Source: Peptacetobacter sp900550335 (GTDB lineage: Bacteria; Bacillota; Clostridia; Peptostreptococcales; Peptostreptococcaceae). Taken from it: DNA of 64,000 nt. Numbering within the stretch: the first letter of the stretch is position 1; every line of letters begins with the position of its first letter. A model generated the notes under the pieces. It saw only the letters and a list, made by a program, of their open reading frames with translations. It did not search any database and was not told where the DNA came from. The translations under genes were made by a program, and so were the position numbers. The DNA is taken from positions 1,736,001 through 1,800,000 of the forward strand of contig NZ_CP180001.1 of NCBI RefSeq assembly GCF_047528295.1, given 5' to 3'. Shown piece by piece: positions 1-8,917 of this stretch.

Positions 1-20
1 TTTTATGTATATAATGCAAA

Positions 21-68
21 AAAACTCATATAATTTTAGATAATAATTTCTAAAATTATATGAGTTTT
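21..68 (-). terminator. Intrinsic terminator of the 109-876 membrane protein gene
   Basis: A long inverted repeat (AACTCATATAATTTT and its complement) around a short loop is followed on the minus strand by a run of seven T. It lies about 40 bp after the stop of the minus-strand gene above it. Confidence 0.8.
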
Positions 69-108
69 ACCAAAATAGTAGATTTTATATTATAATAATT
101 TTTATTTT

Positions 109-876
109 TTATAAACTAGATAATGTTAAAATAAACTGAGTTATCGCAATGATAAAAGCAAAGATTGTCAACCGATATCTAAATTTAGACATTTTATAAG
201 TTTTATCTTCTATATCTCCTTCTGCTTTTACAGTTTTGATATATTGTAGTAATTCATCTATATCTTTTTTGCTTTCTATATCTTCATTAGAATTTAAAAA
301 AGCAGTAAAACATACTATTTCATCGTCTTTTAAATTTCCTATATTTTCTATAAGCTCTACTTTTGCTGATGAAACACTACTGTAGTAAAGAATAAGTATG
401 ACTATATAATTTGAAATATTTTTAAACATATCATATCCAATAGAATAATCTATGCTTTCTATTGAAGATAATTTATCATATAGGAATAATAATATTAATA
501 AAGTAAGTATTTTTATTAGATTTTTTATACTTTCTCTAGAGCTTTTTAAATCTAAAAAAGAATCTAAAATATCTCCATAACAGTCATCTTCTATATCCAT
601 TTTTTTATATATACGATTTTTAAAAATATTTAAGCCCTCTTTAATTATTATTATGCAAGCTAAAAGTAATATTAGCAGATTTAAAATTTTATCTGCAATT
701 AGTATAATCTTTTGGCCTGTTCCATCAACAATTATGCTGAATTCTGTTAGTCCAGTTAATATACCTTTTTGTGTAAAACCGTATTTTATCCCAAGAATCA
801 CAAAAAATATAGCGACAATTCCAAAAGCTAGATATGTGATTTTATATTTTTTAAAATTATTTTTTATCCTCTGCAA
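109..876 (-). CDS. Hypothetical membrane protein, about five TM segments
   Basis: The 255-residue product is not recognised. Hydrophobic segments lie near residues 12-34, 57-80, 118-134, 153-170 and 234-255, with a charged loop at about 82-117 and another at 175-233, so it should be an integral membrane protein. The start is TTG at 876, chosen because AAGGGGGA sits about seven bases upstream on the minus strand; no in-frame ATG lies nearby. The gene stands alone, bounded by a terminator on each side. No motif indicates a function. Confidence 0.75.
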   Translation of the reverse strand: MQRIKNNFKKYKITYLAFGIVAIFFVILGIKYGFTQKGILTGLTEFSIIVDGTGQKIILIADKILNLLILLLACIIIIKEGLNIFKNRIYKKMDIEDDCYGDILDSFLDLKSSRESIKNLIKILTLLILLFLYDKLSSIESIDYSIGYDMFKNISNYIVILILYYSSVSSAKVELIENIGNLKDDEIVCFTAFLNSNEDIESKKDIDELLQYIKTVKAEGDIEDKTYKMSKFRYRLTIFAFIIAITQFILTLSSL

Positions 877-988
877 AATAAATCCCCCTTTTTATAAATA
901 TTTATATTAATACAAATAGGATAACATATTTTAAAGAATTTGTAAATAAACACTTTTGACAAATTTATTTTATAAAATAGTAAAATAA

Positions 989-1025
989 AAAAGAGCAAAG
1001 AAGTTATAATAACTCTGCTCTTTTA
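989..1025 (-). terminator. Intrinsic terminator after the HD-domain gene
   Basis: Inverted repeat AAAAGAGCA / TGCTCTTTT with an A/T-rich middle, followed on the minus strand by a T run. It ends the 1090-1827 transcript before the next minus-strand gene. Confidence 0.8.
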
Positions 1026-1089
1026 TGCTGACTATTTATTTTATACTTTAAATATTTATTATTTATTTTATAAATTAAGATATCAAATT

Positions 1090-1827
1090 TTAAGATTTTA
1101 ACTTATCAATCTCTAATTTTAACTCTTCAATTTCATTTTTCAATGCACTTATCTGATATTCAGATTTTTCAAGCATTATACGCATACTTCTATTTAAAGA
1201 GAATATATTGCTCTTTAATAAGTTAATTGCATTTGTGTATTCTGGATAATAATCATTTCCATAATCCGCAATAGGTATTATAAATTTATCTGTTTCATCG
1301 ATATATTTAACTAGTTTCTCATAAGGGAATGAGTATAATGTCGAGCTATTGTGAAGTCTATCACTCAATTTTATTAAGAGGGCTTTTCCATTGCTTTTGA
1401 TTCCGTCAAAATATATCTGAAGTTCTTCTTCTGATATTCCAGATTCTTTTGTAAGTATCGTGATTATTTCTAAAACCTCAGGAGATAATCCGTACTCAGT
1501 GACAAATTCTTCTCCGTTATCTTTTAGCTTATCCTGACAATCTTCCAAAACATCGTGAAGAAGTGCAGCTGCTAAAATAGTATCATCTTCTATTCCACAG
1601 GAAATCAAAGTATTACATACTTTCAATGGATGAGTTATGTATGGATCTCCACCTCGTCTATATTGTCCCTCATGCAATCTTTTTGCTAAAGATAGAGCAA
1701 TTATAGTCTGTTGAAAATTCTTTGCAACAGCGTATCCTTTTATAAATAAATATGTTTTTATGTATTTGCTTTCTTCATTTATTTCAAAGTCGCTTTTTGT
1801 ATTTTCGATATTTTTTATTTCTGACAT
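1090..1827 (-). CDS. HD-domain protein of the RelA/SpoT (p)ppGpp hydrolase type
   Basis: A 245-residue cytosolic protein with the hallmarks of the alarmone-hydrolase HD domain: RRGGDPYITHP at about 57-67, HDVLED at 91-96 and KLSDRLHN at 153-160, which supply the metal-binding His and Asp residues. There is no synthetase domain and no TGS/ACT region, so it resembles stand-alone MESH1-type hydrolases. Residues from about 205 to the end are charged and heptad-like, a likely coiled coil not typical of minimal MESH1 proteins. Start ATG with a good AAAGGGAG site. It is a single-gene unit. Substrate ((p)ppGpp or another nucleotide) is inferred from family motifs only. Confidence 0.8.
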   Translation of the reverse strand: MSEIKNIENTKSDFEINEESKYIKTYLFIKGYAVAKNFQQTIIALSLAKRLHEGQYRRGGDPYITHPLKVCNTLISCGIEDDTILAAALLHDVLEDCQDKLKDNGEEFVTEYGLSPEVLEIITILTKESGISEEELQIYFDGIKSNGKALLIKLSDRLHNSSTLYSFPYEKLVKYIDETDKFIIPIADYGNDYYPEYTNAINLLKSNIFSLNRSMRIMLEKSEYQISALKNEIEELKLEIDKLKS

Positions 1828-1969
1828 AGTTAACTCCCTTTCCTCAATATAAATACTGGGTTAAAAATAAAAATACCCAAATTGAATAAAATTTAAACAT
1901 ATTTGTAAAATTTATAATTTTAAAGTTTACATAACAATATTATGTTACTTAATTTTAAAGAAATAAAAA

Positions 1970-2015
1970 AACACCTCGAAAAACGACCTTTTAAAATCGT
2001 TTTTAAGGTGTCTAT
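1970..2015 (-). terminator. Intrinsic terminator of the recombinase gene
   Basis: ACACCT...AAAAACGA paired with TCGTTTTT...AGGTGT, then seven T on the minus strand. About 135 bp after the recombinase stop. Confidence 0.7.
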
Positions 2016-2146
2016 AAAAAACTCATCTTATGTTTGATTGTCAAAAATTAAAAACTTCTTAAAATCTAAAATACGCGCTTATATTAGAAATAAGCTATTT
2101 TTAGTTCACAAGATTGATATTTTGCTCGTTTATTCGTTTAATTCTA

Positions 2147-2710
2147 TTACTTAAGCAAGAATTCTCTACTTGCCTTGTCTATTTCTTGCTGACTAACTCT
2201 TATGTATTTTTGAGTAGTTGCAATGCTTGTATGATTTAGAAGCTCCTTTATAAGTTCAATATTTCCGTTACTTTTTTCGTATTGAAGTGTAGCGTACAAC
2301 TTTCTAAAACTGTGCGTACTTATATTTTCTAGTCCAAGATAATTTGTAATAATCTTTAACTGCTGCTGAACATTTCTTATCCCAATATCAAGTAAATTAT
2401 CATTTAACCTAAGCCCATTTTCTATGGCGTAATCTTTTACAATATCGACAATCTCAGGATTAATCTCTCTATACTGAAGCTTTCCAGTTTTTTTCTCCGT
2501 AATCTCAAGCCTACTTCCCTTGAAATTCTTTATCTTTAATCTTTTTATATCGGAAATTCTCAGTCCCAAATTTGTCTCTAAAAAAAGAGCCATCTTCACC
2601 TTTGGATTTGGTCTAAAAATTCTCTTCTTATTATCGTGATCCCTATACTGAAAACCACTGTCCAACAAATCCATAATCTGACTATATTCATAAATCTCTA
2701 ACGGTCTCAT
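2147..2710 (-). CDS. Short tyrosine recombinase (catalytic domain only)
   Basis: The 187-residue product is almost entirely a tyrosine-recombinase catalytic domain. Visible active-site residues are Arg51 (GLRISDIKRL), Lys near 75, the HxxR pair His133/Arg136 (THSFRK), His160 (LNHTS) and nucleophile Tyr169 (TQKYIRV). The usual SAM-like core-binding domain of XerC/D or phage integrases is missing; only about 30 residues precede the catalytic fold. I chose the ATG at 2710 rather than the upstream in-frame ATG because AAGGAGG lies six bases before it. Inverted AAACTGCGTAT repeats lie upstream. It may be a site-specific resolvase/invertase or a relic of an integrated element; no phage genes are adjacent. 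Confidence 0.85.
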   Translation of the reverse strand: MRPLEIYEYSQIMDLLDSGFQYRDHDNKKRIFRPNPKVKMALFLETNLGLRISDIKRLKIKNFKGSRLEITEKKTGKLQYREINPEIVDIVKDYAIENGLRLNDNLLDIGIRNVQQQLKIITNYLGLENISTHSFRKLYATLQYEKSNGNIELIKELLNHTSIATTQKYIRVSQQEIDKASREFLLK

Positions 2711-2838
2711 CTTATCCTCCTTTTTGGTATAGTTATATAGTAACATAAAATGCGCTTTTTATCAAAATAAACTGCGTGTTATTTTCACTCCTCAAAAACT
2801 CTCTTTCTGAAAGCCAGTGTTTCCAATGGTTATAATAT

Positions 2839-2870
2839 AAACTGCGTATTTTATAGATTATACGCAGTTT
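2839..2870. repeat. Perfect 11-bp inverted repeat upstream of the recombinase
   Basis: AAACTGCGTAT and ATACGCAGTTT flank a 10-bp spacer, and a further direct copy of AAACTGCGTG lies at 2769-2778, about 70 bp closer to the gene. This is the kind of layout expected for an operator or recombination core site of the neighbouring tyrosine recombinase; the role is inference. Confidence 0.55.
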
Positions 2871-2944
2871 TTATACTTTCTCAAATTTCGATTTTAAGAA
2901 GATAAAAACAATTAAAGGATAGTTTATATTAACACATAAAAATA

Positions 2945-2970
2945 ACCTCTTAGAATCGAATCTAAGAGGT
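2945..2970 (-). terminator. Intrinsic terminator of the ABC exporter operon
   Basis: Perfect 10-bp stem ACCTCTTAGA / TCTAAGAGGT with a 6-base loop, followed on the minus strand by TATTTTTAT. Nearly symmetric, so it may also work in the other direction. Confidence 0.75.
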
Positions 2971-3008
2971 CGAAAAATTTCAGCTAAATTTTGTCTTTTT
3001 TAGGGATA

Positions 3009-4775
3009 TTAATTATTAAACTGTGAATTATATAAATTAGCGTAGAATCCATTTTCCTTCATCAGCTCATTATGGTTTCCACATTCTATTATATTTCCGT
3101 CTTTTAACACAAGAATTTTATCCGCATTTTTAATTGTAGATAATCTATGTGCAATTATAAAGCTTGTTCTACCTTCCATTAGGTAGTCCATTGCATTTTG
3201 TATATTTTTTTCTGTTTTTGTATCGATTGAGCTAGTAGCTTCGTCAAGTATAAGAACTTTAGGATCTTTTAATATTGCTCTAGCTATTGTTAGAAGCTGT
3301 TTTTCACCCTGAGATATATTATCAGCTTCTTCATCAATTATTGTATCGTATCCTTCAGGAAGAGTAGAAATAAACTCATCAGCATTTGCATATTTACAAG
3401 CTTGTTCTATTTCTTCATCAGTTGCATCAGGTTTTGAGAATCTTATATTTTCTCTTATACTTCCTGTAAATAGCCAAGTGTCCTGAAGAACCATACCGAT
3501 ATTATCTCTAAGTGTAGACCTATTTATATCTTTTGAGTTTGTTCCATCTATTAGGATACTTCCACTATTAGGATCATAGAATCTCATAAGTAAGTTTACT
3601 ATTGTTGTCTTACCAGAACCTGTAGGTCCAACGATTGCAACAGTTTCACCTTTTTTAGCATCTAAAGATACTCCATGAAGCACTTCTTTTTCACCATATC
3701 CAAATCTTATATCTTTGAATTCGACGTTTCCCTCAAATTCCTTTTCTTCTCTTTCAACATCTATTTCTTCTTCATATTCTATAAATTCATGGATTCTGTC
3801 CATTGCAGATAGTGCAGACTGAATCTGAGATGATAACTGAGATACCTGTGTTAGCGGTTCATTTACCTGCCAGATAAATCTAACAAATGCCTGAAGCTGA
3901 CCAACAGTTATCACACCGCCAATTGCGTATATTGTTCCTATTACAGAAACAACACCTATAGAAAGGTAAGTAAGTAAAGATAAAAGAGGTGACATTAAAT
4001 AAGATAAGAACTGTGCTTTATAAGCAGTTTCTCTTATGTTTTCGTTGATTTTCTCAAATTTCTTTACTGATTCTTCTTGTTTTCCAAAAAGAATTATTTC
4101 ATTATACCCAGAAAAACTTTCTGTTACATTTGCACTAAGCTCTCCAAGAGCACGCTGATGAATATCGAAACTTTTCTGAGAAATTTTTGCTATCTTTTTA
4201 ATTATTACATAAGAAATTGGAATTATAACTAATACACATACAGTCATAACTAAGTTTACTCTAAACATCATAAATATAGCAAAACATACCATAAGTACAC
4301 CACTTATAACGTTCATAAATGTCTGCTGCATTGCATTAGAAATCGCATCTATGTCGTTTGTTATTCTACTCAGTATATCTCCCTTTGGATGAGAGTCAAG
4401 AGTTTTAACAGGAAGTGCATTTATTTTTTCTATACATGCATTTCTTAAATCTCTCATTGTATCCTGAATAGAATTTGTTATACAAATCATACTTATCATC
4501 TGAGCTGCTGTTTTTACAGCATATATAAATAGAAGTAACATTATAATTTTTACAACATTTTCCATATGGAAACGAGCTCCTGGAACGCCTTTAGCTATAT
4601 CTGTTACATCTTTTAGTATGCTATTTGTTATCATACCTTCTACATTTGGAGAAGTTACCATTGCAGCACATGTTACAACAAGCATAACGATAGAAATTAT
4701 AAACCCTCGTCTATAAGGTTTTAAATATTTCATCAAAGTATTTACAGACTCGAATCTTTTAAGCTTCTTCGCCAT
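3009..4775 (-). CDS. ABC exporter half-transporter, catalytic-site subunit (TM288/LmrD type)
   Basis: A 588-residue half-transporter: six TM segments in about residues 25-320, then a nucleotide-binding domain. Walker A is GPTGSGKTT, Walker B is VLILDEATSS with the catalytic Glu, and the H-loop is IIAHRLST. The ABC signature is degenerate (ISQGEKQ rather than LSGGQ). The partner encoded upstream has the opposite pattern, so the two form an asymmetric heterodimer. Its start overlaps the partner's 3' end by 17 bp and has GAGGAGG upstream, implying translational coupling. The divergent MerR gene suggests drug-induced expression. Exported substrate unknown; lipophilic drugs are usual for this family. 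Confidence 0.9.
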   Translation of the reverse strand: MAKKLKRFESVNTLMKYLKPYRRGFIISIVMLVVTCAAMVTSPNVEGMITNSILKDVTDIAKGVPGARFHMENVVKIIMLLLFIYAVKTAAQMISMICITNSIQDTMRDLRNACIEKINALPVKTLDSHPKGDILSRITNDIDAISNAMQQTFMNVISGVLMVCFAIFMMFRVNLVMTVCVLVIIPISYVIIKKIAKISQKSFDIHQRALGELSANVTESFSGYNEIILFGKQEESVKKFEKINENIRETAYKAQFLSYLMSPLLSLLTYLSIGVVSVIGTIYAIGGVITVGQLQAFVRFIWQVNEPLTQVSQLSSQIQSALSAMDRIHEFIEYEEEIDVEREEKEFEGNVEFKDIRFGYGEKEVLHGVSLDAKKGETVAIVGPTGSGKTTIVNLLMRFYDPNSGSILIDGTNSKDINRSTLRDNIGMVLQDTWLFTGSIRENIRFSKPDATDEEIEQACKYANADEFISTLPEGYDTIIDEEADNISQGEKQLLTIARAILKDPKVLILDEATSSIDTKTEKNIQNAMDYLMEGRTSFIIAHRLSTIKNADKILVLKDGNIIECGNHNELMKENGFYANLYNSQFNN

Positions 4776-6495
4776 AATCTATCGCCTCCTCTCCAATCTG
4801 TGACTCAGCAATATTTTTATAAAGAGGGCAGTTTTTCATAAGATCCTCGTGAGTCCCTACTGCTTCTAATTTACCATGATTTAAAACTAAAATCTTATCT
4901 GCATCCATTATAGTAGAAATTCTCTGAGCTACTATAAACATTATCGAATTCTTAGTAACAGGCTTTAATGCTTTTCTTAAAGCAGCATCTGTTTTGAAAT
5001 CTAGTGCAGAGAATGCGTCGTCGAAAATGTATATATCTGGTTTTCTTATTACAGATCTTGCAATAGAAAGTCTCTGTTTCTGGCCTCCAGATAAGTTGGC
5101 AGCATTTTCTTCTATTATAGAATCAATGCCATCTTCTTTACTAGCTACAAATTCTGTGGCCTGAGCTAACTCAAGTGCCTCCATTATTTCTTCATCTGTA
5201 GCATCGGCTTTACCAAAACATACATTACTTCTTATAGTTCCCTTGAATAAGAACGCCTTTTGGGCAACAAATCCTATTTTTTCTCTCCATCTTTCAACAT
5301 CGAAGTCTTTTATATTCGTGTTGTTGTACATAATTTCTCCACTTGTACAATCAAAAAGACGAGGGATAAGTTTAGAAAGAGTACTCTTACCAGAACCTGT
5401 GCTTCCTACAATTGCTATTGTCTGACCTGTTTTTGCTTCAAAAGATATATTGTCCAGTATCTTTTTACCTTCTTTTTCATATCCTATATTATTGAATGAA
5501 ATAGTATTTGTATCTTTATCAACTATTTCAGTTTTAGAATCATTTACTAAAGAAAGCTCTTTATTAAGAACGGCATTAATTCTCTTTGCACTTACATTTG
5601 CTCTTGGATACATCATGAATATTGTACAGAAGAACATCATAGACATCATCGCGTGGAATAGGTAATCTAGGAAAGCAACCATTCTACCAACTTCTAAAGC
5701 ATTCTGACTTACAAGGTTTGCTCCAAAGTAGAATATCCGGCATACAGCAATATTCATAACTAGGAAGAATATTGGCTGAGTGAGCTGCATTATCATAAAT
5801 AAGGCTTTAGAGTTTTTAGTGAAGAATTCGTTAGTTTCTAAGAATTTTTCCTGTTCAGTATGCTGTCTGTTAAAAGCTCTGACAACTCTAACACCAGTAA
5901 GACTTTCTCTAGATATTCTGTTCATATCGTCAAGTCCTGCCTGTTGTCTTTCAGATATAGGTCCTGTAACCTTTGCAACAAAAATTACCCCAATTATTAT
6001 TAGAGGTATAGTGGCAAATATTACAGAGAATAGCTGAACACTAGATCTGTAAGTAAGAAAAAGACTCGTAATCAACATAACAGGAGTCATAAGTGCTGTT
6101 CTTAAAAGCACATTTACGAATAACTGAATTTGGAATGCATCGTTGTTTACTCTAGTTATAAGGCTTGCTATCTTAAATTTGTTGTATTCTTCATGTGAAA
6201 AGTGTTGAATTTTTTCATACATATCCTTTCTAATATCGTGTGTGATACTAGTTGAAATTTTGGAACAACAATAACCTAGAAGGATTGTTCCAGATACTCC
6301 AAGTATTGAAATTCCAGCCATCTTTAAACCTTCGCTGTATAAATAAGCTTTGTTTCCTGTAGATACACCAAAGTCTATCATATCAGCTAATATTGTTGGA
6401 ATTCCAAGCTCTGTAAGGACAAATCCGAATACAGAAATTATATTGATGCAAACTAGAAGTTTGTATTTTTTCATATAATGTAAAATAAGTCTCAT
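4759..6495 (-). CDS. ABC exporter half-transporter, degenerate-site subunit (TM287/LmrC type)
   Basis: A 578-residue half-transporter with six TM segments followed by an ATPase domain. Walker A is GSTGSGKS and the signature LSGGQKQ is canonical, but Walker B reads IFDDAFSALD (Asp in place of the catalytic Glu) and the switch is AQR instead of AHR. These are the textbook marks of the non-hydrolysing site in TM287/288, LmrCD and BmrCD exporters; the partner supplies the matching degenerate signature. First gene of a two-gene operon reading away from a MerR-family regulator, with a recognisable promoter upstream. Confidence 0.9.
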   Translation of the reverse strand: MRLILHYMKKYKLLVCINIISVFGFVLTELGIPTILADMIDFGVSTGNKAYLYSEGLKMAGISILGVSGTILLGYCCSKISTSITHDIRKDMYEKIQHFSHEEYNKFKIASLITRVNNDAFQIQLFVNVLLRTALMTPVMLITSLFLTYRSSVQLFSVIFATIPLIIIGVIFVAKVTGPISERQQAGLDDMNRISRESLTGVRVVRAFNRQHTEQEKFLETNEFFTKNSKALFMIMQLTQPIFFLVMNIAVCRIFYFGANLVSQNALEVGRMVAFLDYLFHAMMSMMFFCTIFMMYPRANVSAKRINAVLNKELSLVNDSKTEIVDKDTNTISFNNIGYEKEGKKILDNISFEAKTGQTIAIVGSTGSGKSTLSKLIPRLFDCTSGEIMYNNTNIKDFDVERWREKIGFVAQKAFLFKGTIRSNVCFGKADATDEEIMEALELAQATEFVASKEDGIDSIIEENAANLSGGQKQRLSIARSVIRKPDIYIFDDAFSALDFKTDAALRKALKPVTKNSIMFIVAQRISTIMDADKILVLNHGKLEAVGTHEDLMKNCPLYKNIAESQIGEEAIDYGEEA

Positions 6496-6538
6496 AGCAT
6501 CATTCCTTTCTTAAAATATTAAATTGTCTAACTATTAT

Positions 6539-6567
6539 GTTATAGTATAATGTTACTTTATAGTCAA
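6539..6567 (-). promoter_or_regulatory. Promoter of the heterodimeric ABC exporter
   Basis: On the minus strand TTGACT, 17 bp, TATAAC. The spacer contains short A/T-rich dyads that could bind the divergent MerR-type regulator. The rest of the 312-bp gap to that gene is A+T-rich without other clear structure. Confidence 0.5.
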
Positions 6568-6753
6568 TAGTAAATCATATAAAATTATAATAGATTAAAA
6601 TAATCTATTATATCATTGAAATTTCAACATTTTAAAAAATATTTTACAAGTTGTTGATTATGTTTAAAATCTATTGTACTATAAAAATAAGCATAAAAAA
6701 ATAAATTTTTCTGTTGTATTTTAGATAAATTTTAAAAAAATATTTTAAAGTGA

Positions 6754-6781
6754 TTGTACAAATTAAAAGTAATTGTATAAA
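6754..6781 (+). promoter_or_regulatory. Probable promoter of the MerR-family gene
   Basis: TTGTAC, 16 bp, TATAAA, about 25 bp before the GTG start; a second TTGTATAA word in the spacer makes a near-direct repeat. Weak by sequence alone. Confidence 0.4.
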
Positions 6782-6807
6782 TTATATAAATAGAAGGAGT
6801 TGATTTT

Positions 6808-7647
6808 GTGAGTAAGGAAAAATTTCTAACTACAGGAGAGTTTGCAGCTCTATGTGATGTTCCTAAGCATGTATTATTCTACTATGATGAGATAGATCTT
6901 TTTAAACCTGCCTTTTGCGATAAAAAAGGATATAGATATTATTCTTATTTCCAATACGATACATTTATGATGATAAACACACTTAAAACTCTTAAAATGA
7001 GTTTAGATGATATAAAGATTTATATGGAAAAGAGAAATCCAGATATTTTTATGGATTTATTGAACGAAAAGGAAAAAGAGATAAACAAAACTATAAAACA
7101 TTTAAAGAAATTAAAAAAACATATAGAAGTTCAAAAATTTGTAGCAGAAGCCGGAATGGAATATTCTAGGCCAGAATATAAAGAAGGAAATATTTTTATT
7201 GAGGAATTAGATGAGGTAAATCTTCTTTTGAGCGGAAATTCAAACGATGCTATTAATACCAGTTTCAGCGAATTTGTTATCGAGTATGCAAAGTTTTTAA
7301 AGAGCAATAATTTATCTGCTCACCAAAAAATTGGGACAATGTTTCAGTCTGATTTATTAAAACTAACTGATACAAATACAAATTCAGAATTTACTTATCT
7401 ATACACATACACAAACAAGAAAAATGGGAAAAATATCTACACTAGAAAAAAAGGAAAATACTTATCAGGAATACATATTGGACCTTACAAAAAATTAGAT
7501 GAAACATATAAAGCTATTTTGGATTATGTATATGAGAATAATATAAAACTAGGTAAATTTGTATATGAGGAATATCTAATTACAGATTTATCAGTTTCAG
7601 ACCCAGAGCAATATGTTACTAAAATAATATTTGAAATCAAAGAATAG
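6808..7647 (+). CDS. MerR-family transcriptional regulator with GyrI-like effector domain
   Basis: The 279-residue protein starts with a MerR winged helix (TTGEFAALCDVPKHVLFYYD, then the YRYYS wing at about 42-47), has a helical dimerisation segment at about 90-115, and ends with a region of about 160 residues resembling the GyrI/BmrR drug-binding fold. The start is GTG at 6808, with AGAAGGAG upstream. It is transcribed divergently from the ABC exporter pair, the classical arrangement in which the regulator binds a drug and activates the pump. Ligand unknown. Confidence 0.85.
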   Translation: MSKEKFLTTGEFAALCDVPKHVLFYYDEIDLFKPAFCDKKGYRYYSYFQYDTFMMINTLKTLKMSLDDIKIYMEKRNPDIFMDLLNEKEKEINKTIKHLKKLKKHIEVQKFVAEAGMEYSRPEYKEGNIFIEELDEVNLLLSGNSNDAINTSFSEFVIEYAKFLKSNNLSAHQKIGTMFQSDLLKLTDTNTNSEFTYLYTYTNKKNGKNIYTRKKGKYLSGIHIGPYKKLDETYKAILDYVYENNIKLGKFVYEEYLITDLSVSDPEQYVTKIIFEIKE

Positions 7648-7650
7648 ACT

Positions 7651-7686
7651 AAAAAAGCTGCTGCAAAATTTGCAACAGCCTTTTTT
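7651..7686. terminator. Bidirectional terminator between convergent genes
   Basis: AAAAAAGCTGCTGCAAA and TTTGCAACAGCCTTTTTTT form a strong hairpin with a T run on each strand, between the MerR gene and the end of the YtrA-type operon. Confidence 0.85.
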
Positions 7687-7687
7687 T

Positions 7688-8905
7688 CTATTTATTTCCT
7701 TTTATAAATACTGGTGACTCTATATCTAATGAATCAAAATCTGCTTCATATACTACTTTATTTTTTTCTATATCAAATATTTTCAATACAGATGTATTCA
7801 TTCCAGAAATATTTACCTCACTTCCACCTGTAGAATCAGCATTTCTAAGAAGATTAATCTTAACTGCTGAAATATAGTATATCTTACCATTTAAAAGCAT
7901 CATTCTTGAATCATCAGAAGTACCACCTACAAATCTATTGTTGTATCTTCTTTGAGCTATGATACTATCAATTTCTAAATTAAGCTTTTCTTTCTTTTCT
8001 AGCTTTAAAGTTTCTAAATCATAAGTGATTTTATATAGATGCTTATCTTTTGCGTTTCCAGTATATATGATAAACTTATCGTTAGTATTTTCATAAAGGA
8101 ACATAGTATCTATATCTTCAAAGCCGTCATTAATTTCTATCCCTCTTAATGGAAGAGGTTTTAAGAATTTATTAGATTTAAAATCATATCTAAGTAGATA
8201 GTTTGATACTATATCGCCTTCTTGTGCACTTATGTTTCTCATTAATATGTATATATATTTATCGTTTGAATTCCAGCTCTGTGCAAATAAATTTGGAGAT
8301 AAATCTGTAGTTCCTTTAAATGTATTTAATATTTTGTAACTTTCTTTATCAAAATCAAGAGAAAGTACAGATACAAACTCTTCACTTGATGAAACTAATG
8401 CGTAGAATTTACCATCTTTTTCTATAAAATTAGTTAAGTGTGATATAATCTGCGTATCTTTTTCTTTTATAGGAATTTTTTTGTCTACGGTAGATCCAGA
8501 CTTTTTATCGTATATCTTAGCAACTAGAGAAGATTTTTCATCCTCTATTCTCTGTGATAAGAAGTAGATTTTATCTCCTACTGCTAAATCATATGTATCA
8601 AATATATTTTTCTTAGTTAAATCCATATACTCTTTTAGCCCCATATCTGAGCTTAAAAAGTTTCTTGTCAAGAAATGCTTTCCGTATTCTATCTTCTCAC
8701 CATCTTTGCCAAATATAGCAATTCTTGTTCTTCCTGTTATATTTTTCTGGGATACTAGTGAAATATCTCCCATCTCTTTAATATCCCCTGTCTGAGATAT
8801 AGGTTCCATAACCTGGCTTGAGCTAATCTCAAAGCCAGCAGTTATTGCAACCATTGCTACGAGAACAGAAGATAGTATCATTTTCCGGCGTTTTGTAATT
8901 TTCAT
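7688..8905 (-). CDS. Exported/membrane-anchored protein 2 of the YtrA-type operon
   Basis: A 405-residue protein with an N-terminal signal-anchor (about residues 9-27) and a large extracellular part made of many short beta-type repeats, compatible with a beta-propeller (for example NDGFEDIDTMFLYENTND, DKHLYKITYDL). No catalytic motif is visible. It resembles the 432-residue protein encoded two genes upstream (similar signal anchor, similar start of the mature region, similar ending with a 'record of item X / Y' strand pattern), so the permease/exported pair seems duplicated. Last gene of the operon, 12 bp after the permease. Function unknown; it may be a cell-surface partner of the transporter. 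Confidence 0.7.
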   Translation of the reverse strand: MKITKRRKMILSSVLVAMVAITAGFEISSSQVMEPISQTGDIKEMGDISLVSQKNITGRTRIAIFGKDGEKIEYGKHFLTRNFLSSDMGLKEYMDLTKKNIFDTYDLAVGDKIYFLSQRIEDEKSSLVAKIYDKKSGSTVDKKIPIKEKDTQIISHLTNFIEKDGKFYALVSSSEEFVSVLSLDFDKESYKILNTFKGTTDLSPNLFAQSWNSNDKYIYILMRNISAQEGDIVSNYLLRYDFKSNKFLKPLPLRGIEINDGFEDIDTMFLYENTNDKFIIYTGNAKDKHLYKITYDLETLKLEKKEKLNLEIDSIIAQRRYNNRFVGGTSDDSRMMLLNGKIYYISAVKINLLRNADSTGGSEVNISGMNTSVLKIFDIEKNKVVYEADFDSLDIESPVFIKGNK

Positions 8906-8917
8906 CGTTCTGCCCTC

